Positions 23,930-34,217 of a DNA stretch of 64,000 nucleotides are shown here, piece by piece (position 1 is the stretch's first letter; each line of letters opens with the position of its first letter). Origin of the DNA: Lunularia cruciata (taxonomy: Eukaryota; Streptophyta; Marchantiopsida; Lunulariales; Lunulariaceae); contig OX419761.1 of assembly GCA_948567375.1 (NCBI GenBank), positions 34,634,243 to 34,698,242 on the forward strand, given 5' to 3'. The position numbers and the translations under genes were made by a program. A model generated the notes under the pieces. It had not been told where the DNA came from, did not search any database, and saw nothing but the letters and a program-made list of their open reading frames with translations.

Positions 23930-24426
23930 TATGGTTGTTGCTCTTCAACTTCAAGTAATGATGATAATAGCAACAATGCTTGAACTTCATAGTCAAAATT
24001 TAATCTTCATAGATTTTAGTCCTGAAATGATTGAATTGAAATCATTCATGTGGTCTTGAACTGATTAAACTTCTTTCATCTTTATGTTGACTAATTAGAA
24101 AATCAAGTATACCTTGTTCAAGGCTAAGGTTCAAGACCACTCATGGGTTGATTAAGGAAATATATATTTGATATTTCCTTAATCAACCCATGAGTGGTCT
24201 TCTTGTGGACAACATTATATGCAACATTTATTGCCAATCACAATCTGACCATACCCCAGGCTTGTTGATCTAGAAGCTCCCACTCAACTTCTTCCATCAT
24301 TTTTAGCTTTTGTGCCTCAAGAGGTAGGTACAACTTCTTCTTATATAAATAGTGCTCAAACTTCCAAAATCCAAAATCATTGCCATTGAACTTATCAATT
24401 TTGGCTTTCTCATCTTCAGCTATCAT
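23930..24426 (-). pseudogene. copia gag remnant containing an inverted duplication
   Basis: The likely start is the ATG at 24426. The opening residues EDEKAKIDKFNGNDFGFWK and a nearby YLPL motif are typical of plant copia gag. The frame continues through KKTTHGLIKEIS and is then broken by the palindrome at 24133-24201. Gag-like sequence resumes beyond it (LVNIKMKE). Stops occur after that. Confidence 0.8.
24133..24201. repeat. Perfect 30-bp inverted repeat inside copia gag
   Basis: Arms 24133-24162 and 24172-24201 are perfectly complementary around a 9-base loop. One arm is the original gag sequence and the other an inverted copy that replaces about 10 gag codons. Confidence 0.9.
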
Positions 24427-24704
24427 TACACTCTCTTCAAAACCAATGCTCTGATATCTTTTGTTGGGAGAAATCAAACTTGATTTGAGAGAGCAATAGG
24501 AATACAAATCTAGCTATTCTATGGAGAAAAATTTATTCATCAATCTAGTCAAGAAAAACATACATATAAATTATTCAAATGTTGGTTAGCCAATGTCTAC
24601 CTATGTCCACAATTGCACAAGATTTAATTCAAGACTTGTGAAAAATCACTATCAAAGTCACTATTGACCACCAACATTATAATCTATATACACTTTCACC
24701 AACA

Positions 24705-25645
24705 CTTATCTAGTTTTGGAAGGTGTGGTGCTAATTGATCACCTATCTAAATTATAGACTGTTTGGTACCAATTGATGTACGTCACCTCACAAAGTTTCA
24801 AAAGTGGGATCCATTCCCACAACTTCCCATAGCTTTTCTTGTAAGAGCTATTCCCATAGTCCTACATTCCTTCATGTATGAGCTATTCCCCAAGTTTCAA
24901 AAGTCCAACAATAGAATCCTTTAGCTCTTGAAAGAAATATTTATCTTGAACTTCATGTGGACATAACTTCTTTGTTTAGGCTCTATTTACCATTATCTTG
25001 GTGTCTATGGAAAGACCTTGAGAAGATGCCTCCAATGAGATAAAGCATGCATCATTTGCATGTGTATTCACAAACAAATCAATCACGACTTGAAATACCT
25101 TTCTATGCATTTCCATGAATGGAATCTTGTAGTTCAGCATCTATCTTGTACTTACACTTCTATGCTCATGTAGAGATTTGCCCCATACTTAATTTTAATG
25201 TTTCCATAAAGCATTCTCATAACTAATGAGACTCCACATTTAACACCTACTTGTAGTGAAAGTGATCTTTTGTTTGCACTTTCCTATAATGTGCCACGGG
25301 GTGTGGCATTACCTTCTTCTTAGAGTGGCTTCTAGCCAAGAGGTTCAATAGGAAATAATAATAAAATTGCAACTTAGTCTCACTTTCCTTCACTTCTAGT
25401 CATTTTTTACTTGTATCCTCAAAGGAATGACGTGTTCTTATTGATGTTACTAGCATTTGGTCAATATTGAGTCACTAGAATACTCAATAAAGACTAAAAT
25501 GAGCAAAGATAGTATTTATATAATAAATTTAACACTAAGATAACTTGAACCTTTGTTATAGGTCTTATATTAACAATTTTTTCAATTTATACACAAAAGA
25601 TAATAATGAAATAATAACTACTGGATATAAGGAAGAACTCATTTC
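24705..25645. other. AT-rich DNA, nothing recognised
   Basis: No coding remnant, LTR pair or RNA gene is identifiable. It lies between the copia element and the gypsy relic at 25.65 kb. Confidence 0.4.
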
Positions 25646-25649
25646 CCAA

Positions 25650-26520
25650 AGTATATTCTCATTAATGATATTTTGATTTTTGCTTTGGAATAAGGAGAGG
25701 TCATAATAAAGCTACAAGCTTTTGATTTTCACTACTTTGGTTTCTAATTCTATTTTGGTGATATGCTAAAAAGCTCAACTACATGAACAATTCCTTTCTA
25801 TCTTTTGTAAAAATAGATATATTTTAGTGCTTCTAGGATCTTCTTAATTGTAACATGTATAACAAGAATAATTCATTATATTTACTAAATATTATTTTTC
25901 TTAGTTTGATATTATGAAATCCATATTCTTACTTTCGTGAAAACCAAGCCATTTATTATTTTGGCTTGGTTTGACTATGATGCCTCATTCATCTTCTTTT
26001 ATTGATTATTTTAGCATGTGTCACCATGTGAAATGAGTCTTCACTTCATTTATTTAATTGAATCTTGGCATGTGGTACAAGCATTTACAAGTTGCATTTC
26101 ATTTACTACATACTCAATTGTCATTTTGATTGTTATCTCCATTTACCTTATAGAGTCTATCTTTTAGAGCTCTTTTTTTATCTAAATATACCAAAATCCT
26201 ATAATTTATATCAACCACAAACTCCTTATCTCACAAGCTCTTCCATTTTTGAGAGAAAATATAATGGTCACCTCCTATATCTTATCTTATGGTAATTTGG
26301 TTGGAAATTTTTTTTGATAAAAGAAGGTATTTGGGTGTCAATAATCTTCCCTCTTCCCTCTTTTGTGCAACCGCTGATCCAAAAGCATATGTAGCAAGCT
26401 TGATAAGGAACTTGGATACTACAACTTGAGGATAAGTGTATTCACGTGTATTCACTATGCATCTTTCAAACCCTCAAAAGCAAGTTTTTCTATGTACTCC
26501 ATTCTAATTTAATTCTTGTT
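25650..26520 (-). pseudogene. Second decayed gypsy relic, related to the one at 6.4-7.5 kb
   Basis: 25690-26050 parallels 7130-7460 in the same order and orientation, with shared strings around gcttttga, tttagtgctt, agtatcttctt/aggatcttctt and gagtcttcac/gaatcttcac. The following part, 26310-26500 read on minus, resembles the start of a gypsy RNase H domain. No frame is intact. Identification rests mainly on similarity to the other relic. Confidence 0.4.
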
Positions 26521-26746
26521 TGAAAGGGATATTAGGGCTTGTGAAAGTCTAATAAATAATTTGAAAAATAATACAATATTGAGTCCAAGGAAAATTTTAA
26601 AATTTAATTTGATCTTTAGGTTCAATACTTTTTAGGCCACTTGCACCTTCTCATTCCATATTTTAATACTCATATACTTACTCTATAGCCTAAGTAGTCA
26701 ATCTTAAATCTAAAAGTTTTATATTTTAATGATTCTACATGTAAAT

Positions 26747-27045
26747 CATTATTTGTATGAATGAATTCTCTACTATATTAATGATCATATAAGGTTTTAA
26801 TACAAACTAGCATATAATTTATAAATATAATGACTTCATAAATCAAATTTGTTGAGAAATGCTATTTATGAATATTAAGAACATAGTAGTTTTGCTCATT
26901 ATTTGTATGAATGAATTCTCCACTATATTTCACATGATCATACAAGGTTTTAATACAAACTAGAATTTCATTTAGAAATATAATGACTTGATAAATCAAC
27001 TTTGTTGAGAAATGCTATTTATGAACATGAAGAACATAGTAGTTG
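26747..27045. repeat. Tandem duplication, two units of ~150 bp
   Basis: Unit 1 is 26747-26896 and unit 2 is 26897-27045, both starting cattatttgtatgaatgaa. Unit 2 ends exactly where the LTR of element C begins. Units differ by several substitutions and short indels. Confidence 0.8.
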
Positions 27046-27481
27046 TGTAAAATACCAAGGAGAGAAATAGATGATGGAAGATTGGAATGGAAGATTACAT
27101 TATAAACTCTCAAGTGAAGAAAATTCCAAATGTTGATCATGATCTTGGGCCTTGTTATTTATAATGAAGCAATACAAGAGTCTTGAGAAGATTTCAAGAT
27201 TTCCTTCTAGAAGCCATCTACTTGATGTATAAGCTAAGCTAACCATTAACATGGCATACAAGTTACCCAATCCTTGGAAATTACCTAGAAGCTTTCCACC
27301 AACAAACTTCAAACTAGAACATTCTTTTGGGGCAAAGTTATTTGCTGCACCCCTTTGGTTACAATTTAGATCCTTCTAGAACATTCTTAGAATTCTTAGA
27401 TGTATCTTTTTAGCTATATTTGGCTTAATCTACTAACTTATTAGCCTTTGCTAACTCTACTACTAACTCCATATTATTATG
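27046..27481 (-). repeat. 3' LTR of element C
   Basis: About 436 bp. On minus it begins CATAATAATATGGAG, comparable to TGTAACAATATAGAG of B, and ends TTTTACA as B does. The middle is diverged but keeps heat-shock-like units. The first two bases of the expected TG terminus are mutated. Confidence 0.7.
27374..27386 (-). promoter_or_regulatory. Three-unit heat-shock-element-like motif in the C LTR
   Basis: TTCtaGAAcaTTC on plus is three perfect alternating units. Two-unit pieces lie near 27203 (TTCtaGAA) and 27317 (GAAcaTTC). This parallels the array in the LTR of B. Confidence 0.45.
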
Positions 27482-29540
27482 TATTCTCCCGTTGCTAGTT
27501 GGTGATGTCCTCATCACCATAGAATCTTTGAACTTTTGTATGGATGTTTAAGCATTTTGGGGATGAGAGAGAGTGTGCCATGTGGCATCATGAAGGAAGT
27601 ATCCTTTCTAGAGGACCTTATATTCAATTTGTCATTGGTGGCCACATTGGATGGCTCTTTAAGCAAGAATATGGTCAAATTTGTATTCTTCATGAATGTT
27701 AACAAGGACTAGAATAGTAAGAGGATGAGGAGGTTGGGTATGAGTAAGAAAGGAAGAGGGGTTTTTACTTCAAAACATGGAAGATATGATGGATCCTCAT
27801 GTGACTAGGAAATGCAAGTTTGTATGCAATAAGAGAAATGATTTTGAGTGATATCAAATAGACCTATCCAATTGGGAGCATATTTACAAACTTGGATGTC
27901 AAGTGGGAGAGAAAGTTTTTGGAAAAATGCATACCATTATTCTCTATTTCAAACATGAAATCACAATGATGTCTATCAACATATTGCTTTGACTAATTTT
28001 GAACAACAAGAAGATAAGACTTTGCTTGGTGTAAGGATGCACATAACATGGATAAGAAGGTGGAAGTATGAGGGACATGAGATGATGATGGAATAAGAAT
28101 AAAATAAAGAACAAGTGGATCTTGCTCATAATTAAGGAAGAAAGGAGAGAATCCAATACTTGCTTGCTTGGGATTATTGTATGCAAACTTGGAGGTTGTA
28201 AGACAAGTATCTCAAATGTTGTGGGGAACATTTATAAAGGCATATAACATATCTTCTAGAGTGAAATTTTCTTTTGCTATTTGTCCATCAATTTGAGGAT
28301 GATAGACTATAGATAAGGAAAGCTTAGTACAAAGTTGTTTGAAGAGTGCTTGCCAAAATTTACTAGTGAATTGAGGATCACGATCAAAGATGAGAATCCT
28401 TGGTATCCCTTGATACTTGAAGAGGGTAGTATAGTAAATATATGCCAAGGTTGGAGCATTTATTGTCCTCATAATGATTGCTAAGTGAATTTGCTTCTTG
28501 AGCTTGTTGACAAATACCACAATTTTTGTATTGTTGGATTCATCTTTGATAAAGATGTGATGAGGTCTAGACTCACATGTTCTTATTGAGCAGATTAGAT
28601 TGGGAGTGGTTGGAGTAGTCCACCCAATTTTTGAATGTTGGCTTTATTGGATTGGCAGTTTTCACAAGATTGGATAAACTTTCAAACCTCTTGTGCCATA
28701 TTTGGCCACCACATTGATGATATAGTGTATGTAAAGTCTTGTCCACACATATGTGACTAACAATCTGTAAGTCATGTGCCTCTTAAAGTTGCACAAATCA
28801 TAAATCTACCATAGTTGGAACATGGATCTGGTCCTTATAGAGTAAAAGGCCATCCTTATATGAAATTTTCTTTTACTCCTTGTTAAGGGATGTAAGAAAA
28901 ATTTGCACAAGTTGAAAGAAGGGATCTTGTCTTAAACTAGTCTTTAATTTTGTTTGGACATTTGAGTTTGTCAACATCATGGTGAGTGTTGTTGTTTGAG
29001 AGATTCAAGAAGGATCCTTATGTCAAGTTGTTATGATAGGGCATTAGTAATGACATGGAACTTTCCTAATTTGTACTCAAGCTTGATGTCAAAAAATTGT
29101 AGTAGTTTCTCCCATTGATGATGTAGACTCTTCATGTGCTCCAAATATAAATTTTATAACAAGGGTTGGTGATTGGTTTACATTATCATTTGTTTCCCCA
29201 AGAGATAATATCACCACAACTCTTTTGCATAGACCATTGCAAGTTGTTCTTGATCTCAAGGACAATAATTCCTCTCAATTTTGTTTAGTTTGTTGAGATA
29301 CAAAGACAATGAGGGTGCAACTCATCAAAAAATTCTTGTTGCAATACAACTCCAATTGCAACGTCAAAAACATCAAAATCAACCACACAAGGTACTTTAG
29401 GATCATATGGTTGGAGGATGGGTTGTGAAGACACTATTTCCTTAAGTTTCTTGAATGCTTCTATTTGCTTGGTGATCCACTTGAAGCTTGTTGTATTTTC
29501 CAAGAGATCAATTAATGGTGTAGCCATGTTGTCATACTTT
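27482..29540 (-). pseudogene. Broken pol of element C
   Basis: Reading on minus gives RT end/RNase H (29527-29285, with AIGVVLQQEF), RNase H continuation (~29280-29050), integrase core (28520-28212) and the chromodomain end (~27640-27520). Several frameshifts and stops occur. In integrase the SDRD motif reads FDRD. Confidence 0.8.
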
Positions 29541-32500
29541 GCCTTTCTTTCTCTAGGAACACATATGGTGCCTAGCTATGGAGTTTACATATCAAATTTT
29601 GTATGTAAATCTATCAATACTAGTTGGAGCATGCATGTTACCCAACCATCATCTCCTTCTACCGAATAAGGGAGTAATAGGCAACCTAACTTATCATCAT
29701 AACACGCATCCCTAGACTATTGGTCATCACTTCCAATGCTACAAAGGAGAAATGCATAGCACTCCTATAAGGAAAGAACCTAAGTGCAATACACGCATAG
29801 AAATCTAGGCTGATTGGGTGTACAAACGAGCATGCAAGCACATAGAGGATCTAACCACAAGAATTTAACAACTACTTTCCATGCTTTTGACATAAATTAG
29901 CTTTAGAGCATCTTGCACTATCCTCTAGCCAATTTCAATATGTACTCCAAGTTTCATCCAATCTATACTCCAAGTTTTGATCCAATTTGTACTCCAAGTG
30001 GGAAAATTCTATGCCTTTTTGACGGGGAAAATTTGTGCTACTCAAATAAGAGTAACATTTTCTATGTTGCTTTAATTTAGATGATCTAAAAACTCAATGG
30101 AAAACCTATTAGATAAGATTTCCAATAGTATAAAGCAAGCCATAATCTGCTAATATAGCTCCATTGACAAGATCTCAAACTTGGCTAGGTTTTAGTAGTT
30201 TCCACCCTAATTTCAAAATCTCTAATTGAGGGTTTACTCTTAATTTTGCCAACTTTCACCAAATTTCTAGATCAAAGGTACACATAATCTTCACAAACAC
30301 TCTAACCACCTAAAAATCTTTAATCATAATCATAAAAATAATAGAATGGAAATTCAATCATGATTGAAGATAAAAATGCTCTATTGAACTTATGATAGTA
30401 TTTTTAATAAAACTTATTGTATCAATTCTCACTTTATATGAACCCTTAGCCAAAATAATTCTCACAATTGACATTTGTACCCTTTTGTAAACTCTTACAA
30501 AGTTATATGGTTTAATCCAACCCTAATCCTAGATATAGCTTAATTCTTGAGCTAGACTAACTTGTGAGCTCTACATAACCCAGTATACTTGATCCAAGAC
30601 CCTAAATTCTCTATTTGAGCAATTCATATGAAATCTTTGCATAAAGGTGAAAGACCTAACCACCAATAATAATGAAAATTTTCATAAGTTGATTTGAACT
30701 ATAACTTGAAGAGTGTCCAAAACTCCAAACTTGATCATCATCTCATCTCCAACATCTTACTTTTCAAAGCTCCAACTTCAATTGGCCAGATCTTATTAAG
30801 ATTATCTCAAAAATATTTTCTTTTGTATTTAGCACAATAATCACTTTGTGTATTCTCCAATCCCACTTAAAATCATGAAAAATTATAAGTAAACTATCAA
30901 AATCATACAGTTTGCACACTTAGTCATGAATTCTACTCCACTTGATTCAATTGAACAATTGCTCAAATCACTCAATTTTTGTCCCCAAATTATTAGTAGT
31001 TGCTCAATGATTACTTAGTGGTGGCTAAATATTGTATTAGGTTGATTGATTGCACAATTGAAGCCATTGTTTGCACCATTAGATGGGCAATCAGATGTGT
31101 CGTTAAGGTTGGTTTCCTAGCTACTCTAGACTGAGTCTACCTCAAGGTGTAATTCCAAAGAGCTCATTTCTTCTATGTTGAGACTTTGAGCTCTTGACTA
31201 TGGTGGACAAAGACCGGCAAATATCACCTTGATTCTCTAAGATAAAGTGGATGTGACTTGCAAATATGATCAAGATCTATAAATAGTGTATATTGAATGC
31301 TAAGTATTCAGATTTGAGTTATTATAGACCGATTATTATGGATCTTTGGAGTTCATGGGTGACTTCCTATATGAATTGTGTTTTATAGCGTATATTGTAT
31401 AATGATGTATATATAGGTATCCGAGAATAGATGCCATTCTAGGAACGGGTTATCCAGAACTCATGAGGTGCAAATGATCGGTAAGCCAAATGTATATAAT
31501 TCACAATGCTAGAATAGTGAGAAATCCCTAAAGTAGAATGCATCGAATGTAACTTGAAGCAAAGGAATAATCGAAACAAATTGAGAAATAACATATGGCT
31601 AATAGACTAGTAAACCACCATAAACTCAAGAACTCTATGCAAACAACTACAAGAAATGGGTAACTCTATGTAAAAGACTGCCGTAAGCAATGCATGACCA
31701 ATAAAAGAAAAAAGACGTGGGTTGGAGTTGCGTAGGAACACTGTACACTGAAGAGGTCCCATGAATCAGGCAAAGAGCGAAGGAAAAATAATAGGGAGGG
31801 AATTAGCCTGGGAATGGAGGAGTGGAACAATGCAAGAGCTATAGGATGGTGTGGCTGCAAAGACCTGCCAAAGTGTAACAGGGTAACGAGAGCAAAGCGA
31901 AAAAGGACAAGATATAAAGTATATTACAACAAGCACTATGGACACTTGAGTCCTGAGACGCTAAACAGCAAAGGGGAAGCACAAAGCGGCTATAGTAAAC
32001 CTTCACAAAAACACCTGCGACTTCATCAATGCCTCACGCAGTGCCGAAGTAGCTGAGCAATTGTCAATACTCCTCATACTGAGTTTCTGCACAAAAAATC
32101 ATGGGTGCCAAGGCAAACTCGGTTGCTTCCCTAAAGTGCCGCTCAAAAGTAATGGGAATGTCAAAAAGAACAGAGGTGGAAGTGTGGAAAGCAAGGGCAA
32201 GCAAAAGTGCAGGCACACACTTAAGCGCTGGAGTCTTAGCCGCATAATGAGGATAAGTACATAAAGAAAAGAATACACGAGTAAGATGAGAGAAGAAATC
32301 GCGACATACCTGATGGATCCCTGAAATCACAAACATTCATTAGTAGAGAGAAAGTCCAAGACACAAGAATGAGAAAGAGTCAAGCAAAGGTTCGCTGGTG
32401 ATGCGAGAGTGGAGCAAGAAAACTTCAGCGCGGCAGGGGAAGGGGATGAGTCAACTGAAGGGGGAAAAGCAGAGGTGAAGTAAATGAAGGTGAAGGTGAA

Positions 32501-32877
32501 GTATACAGTATATATAGGAATTCAGAAATCAAGATGAACTCCCAAACAACAGTATGGTATACAAGCCTCCGGGACAAATGATGTATATATGTACAACCAT
32601 CTACTATTTATATGATTTGGTGGATTTATTGATGTTTACATATAATTTACTCTATTGGCTGTCCGTGGAACTGATCTTCCCCTAGTAATAATAATAATAA
32701 TAATATTTATATATATTTATAAGTTAAAGTTTATGTAACTTTTTAATCAATATTTCATTACATCAATGTATTAGTTTTATGGAAGTTTGATAAGTTATAT
32801 TTGTAAATTGTTATCTCTCAAAGTATTTGGGAAAAGATTACACATCATCTATAATAGGAACATAGCAGAAAATATAT
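29541..32877. other. AT-rich then mixed DNA; no gene recognised
   Basis: 29541-31650 is AT-rich and likely old repeat DNA without identifiable motifs. 31660-32560 has higher GC and several short frames (for example plus 31814-32056) with no recognisable domain. A (TAA)n microsatellite occupies about 32686-32705. Confidence 0.4.
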
Positions 32878-33170
32878 AGAACGATTGATAGGAATATAAA
32901 AGCATAAAATTAATATGATATGAATGTTACATTTGAGTGAATTATTACAATATAGGAAGAAAATAAACTGTCTAGTTCTTTGTTAATTATAAAAAATTTG
33001 TAAAGAAATGACTGATAAAGGAAAAACAAAAACATTGGAGAGAATGATTGATAAGAACATAAAAGAATAAAATTAATATGATATAAATATTACATTTAAG
33101 TGAATATTAGAAAGTAGGAAGAAAATAAACGGTCTAGTTCTCTGTTGATTATAAAAAGTTCTTATCATTA
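32878..33170. repeat. Tandem duplication, period ~163 bp
   Basis: Unit 1 starts at 32878 (agaacgattgatagg) and unit 2 at 33041 (agaatgattgataag). Both contain aaaattaatatgatat and a gtctagttct motif. They are diverged by substitutions and small indels. Confidence 0.75.
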
Positions 33171-34047
33171 TTACAGATGAGATTTATTTTTTAATTTACA
33201 TTTAGAATTATTAATTAGTAATATTATTTTGATATGTTTTAGATTACGATTCCTGCTCCGGTACCAATTAACAATATGGCAGTGGCAGCTGTCGGATTAC
33301 CAAGAAGAAAACGAGAGGTAAATATCAGCACTATTCAAAGCAGCGAATGGAGGACCCAAAGACTGATGACATACCGGCGTAAATGGAAAGCAAATGTCTG
33401 AATATAACGAAGGAGACGTTATAATGCAAACATAGCTACGTGGGAAATAGTTACCGGAAGGATAAAACGAAGGATATGTTTCTGGAACGAGAAGTATAAA
33501 ACAATATGTTTCTAAGGACGAGCTTAACTCCTGACAAGAGGAAGAGAAAGAACCAAGGTAACGAGAAACATGTGAAATTTGTCCATCTAACACTGCTTTA
33601 CAACAGTCAGTTAACAGCAACATGTATGTAGAAACGCTGGATATCTTTCGCAAGGAGCTTCAGAAGTCCTTATAAGTTTGTGCAGTATGGACTAAGGTAA
33701 ATGCCTACAGTAACCCGAAGTGACTGTAACAATAACAACAGAGTGGTGCGAATTGTCAACAGCAAGAGAGTGGCCAACATTGTCAACATACCACTATTAT
33801 CCATTGACTTCTTCCAGTGTCCGATGAGCTAAGTTATAGGGGAGGAGGATGAACTTTGTGATAGTTTAAGGAGCAAAGAGTCGTGCATAGCAAGACACAG
33901 GTACACTTTCCAGCTTCACCCCAACTATAAACATGAATGATTTGAATCGAACTTCACTGCAGGAACAGAAACAGGACTTTCAAGATCACAAAAGTTCAGT
34001 CCACTACATGAAGGAGAGAATGCACATTGAAACAATGCCCACAGGGC
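33171..34047. other. Intergenic; nothing recognised
   Basis: No convincing exon is visible on either strand. It lies downstream of the NUDT14-like gene. Confidence 0.4.
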
Positions 34048-34080
34048 CTGAGGTGAAGCACAAGTGGTGCTTCACCTCAG
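34048..34080. repeat. Hairpin, 14-bp perfect stem
   Basis: CTGAGGTGAAGCAC (34048-34061) and its exact reverse complement (34067-34080) flank a 5-base loop. It lies ~140 bp past the stop codon of the NUDT14-like gene, so it may fall within its 3' untranslated region. Confidence 0.6.
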
Positions 34081-34217
34081 ACATGGCCAGGAGAGGAGAG
34101 GTATTCCCAGCTTGCAGAGAACACGTCTGATAAACTGTGAGACAAAGCATTTAGCCCGTGCGTGGTGGATTTACAGGATTTCCTAAACCATCTGAAAAAA
34201 CAAATCTCAACCGGATA

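Larger units (their letters stand above)
22763..24704 (-). mobile_element. Internally deleted Ty1/copia element
   Basis: Direct repeats of about 240-270 bp lie at 22763-23033 and 24462-24704. The right copy begins TGTTGGG and the left TATTGGG when read on plus, matching the expected TGTTGG...CCAACA termini in reverse. A degenerate primer-binding site (ATATCAGAGC on minus) lies at 24448-24460 next to the right-hand LTR, which is the 5' LTR. The interior keeps gag and the end of pol only; protease, integrase and most of the reverse transcriptase are missing. I found no matching target duplication, so the outer ends are approximate. An LTR fragment of another family lies at 23034-23157. Confidence 0.8.
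27046..29540 (-). mobile_element. Element C: 5'-truncated chromovirus related to B
   Basis: On the minus strand, the 3' LTR (27481-27046) is preceded by the end of a chromodomain region and a purine-rich tract. Integrase lies at 28520-27950 (VFVNKLKKQIHLA, IFDRDPQFTSKFWQALF). RNase H and the end of reverse transcriptase lie at 29527-29050. Sequence matches element B closely in order and motif, but gag, protease and most of the reverse transcriptase are missing past ~29540, and I see no second LTR. Frames are broken. Confidence 0.8.

Noticed and set aside
24705-24720. Target duplication for the copia element
   Set aside because: The bases flanking the proposed outer ends (CCTAC on the left, CTTAT on the right) do not match, so none is claimed.
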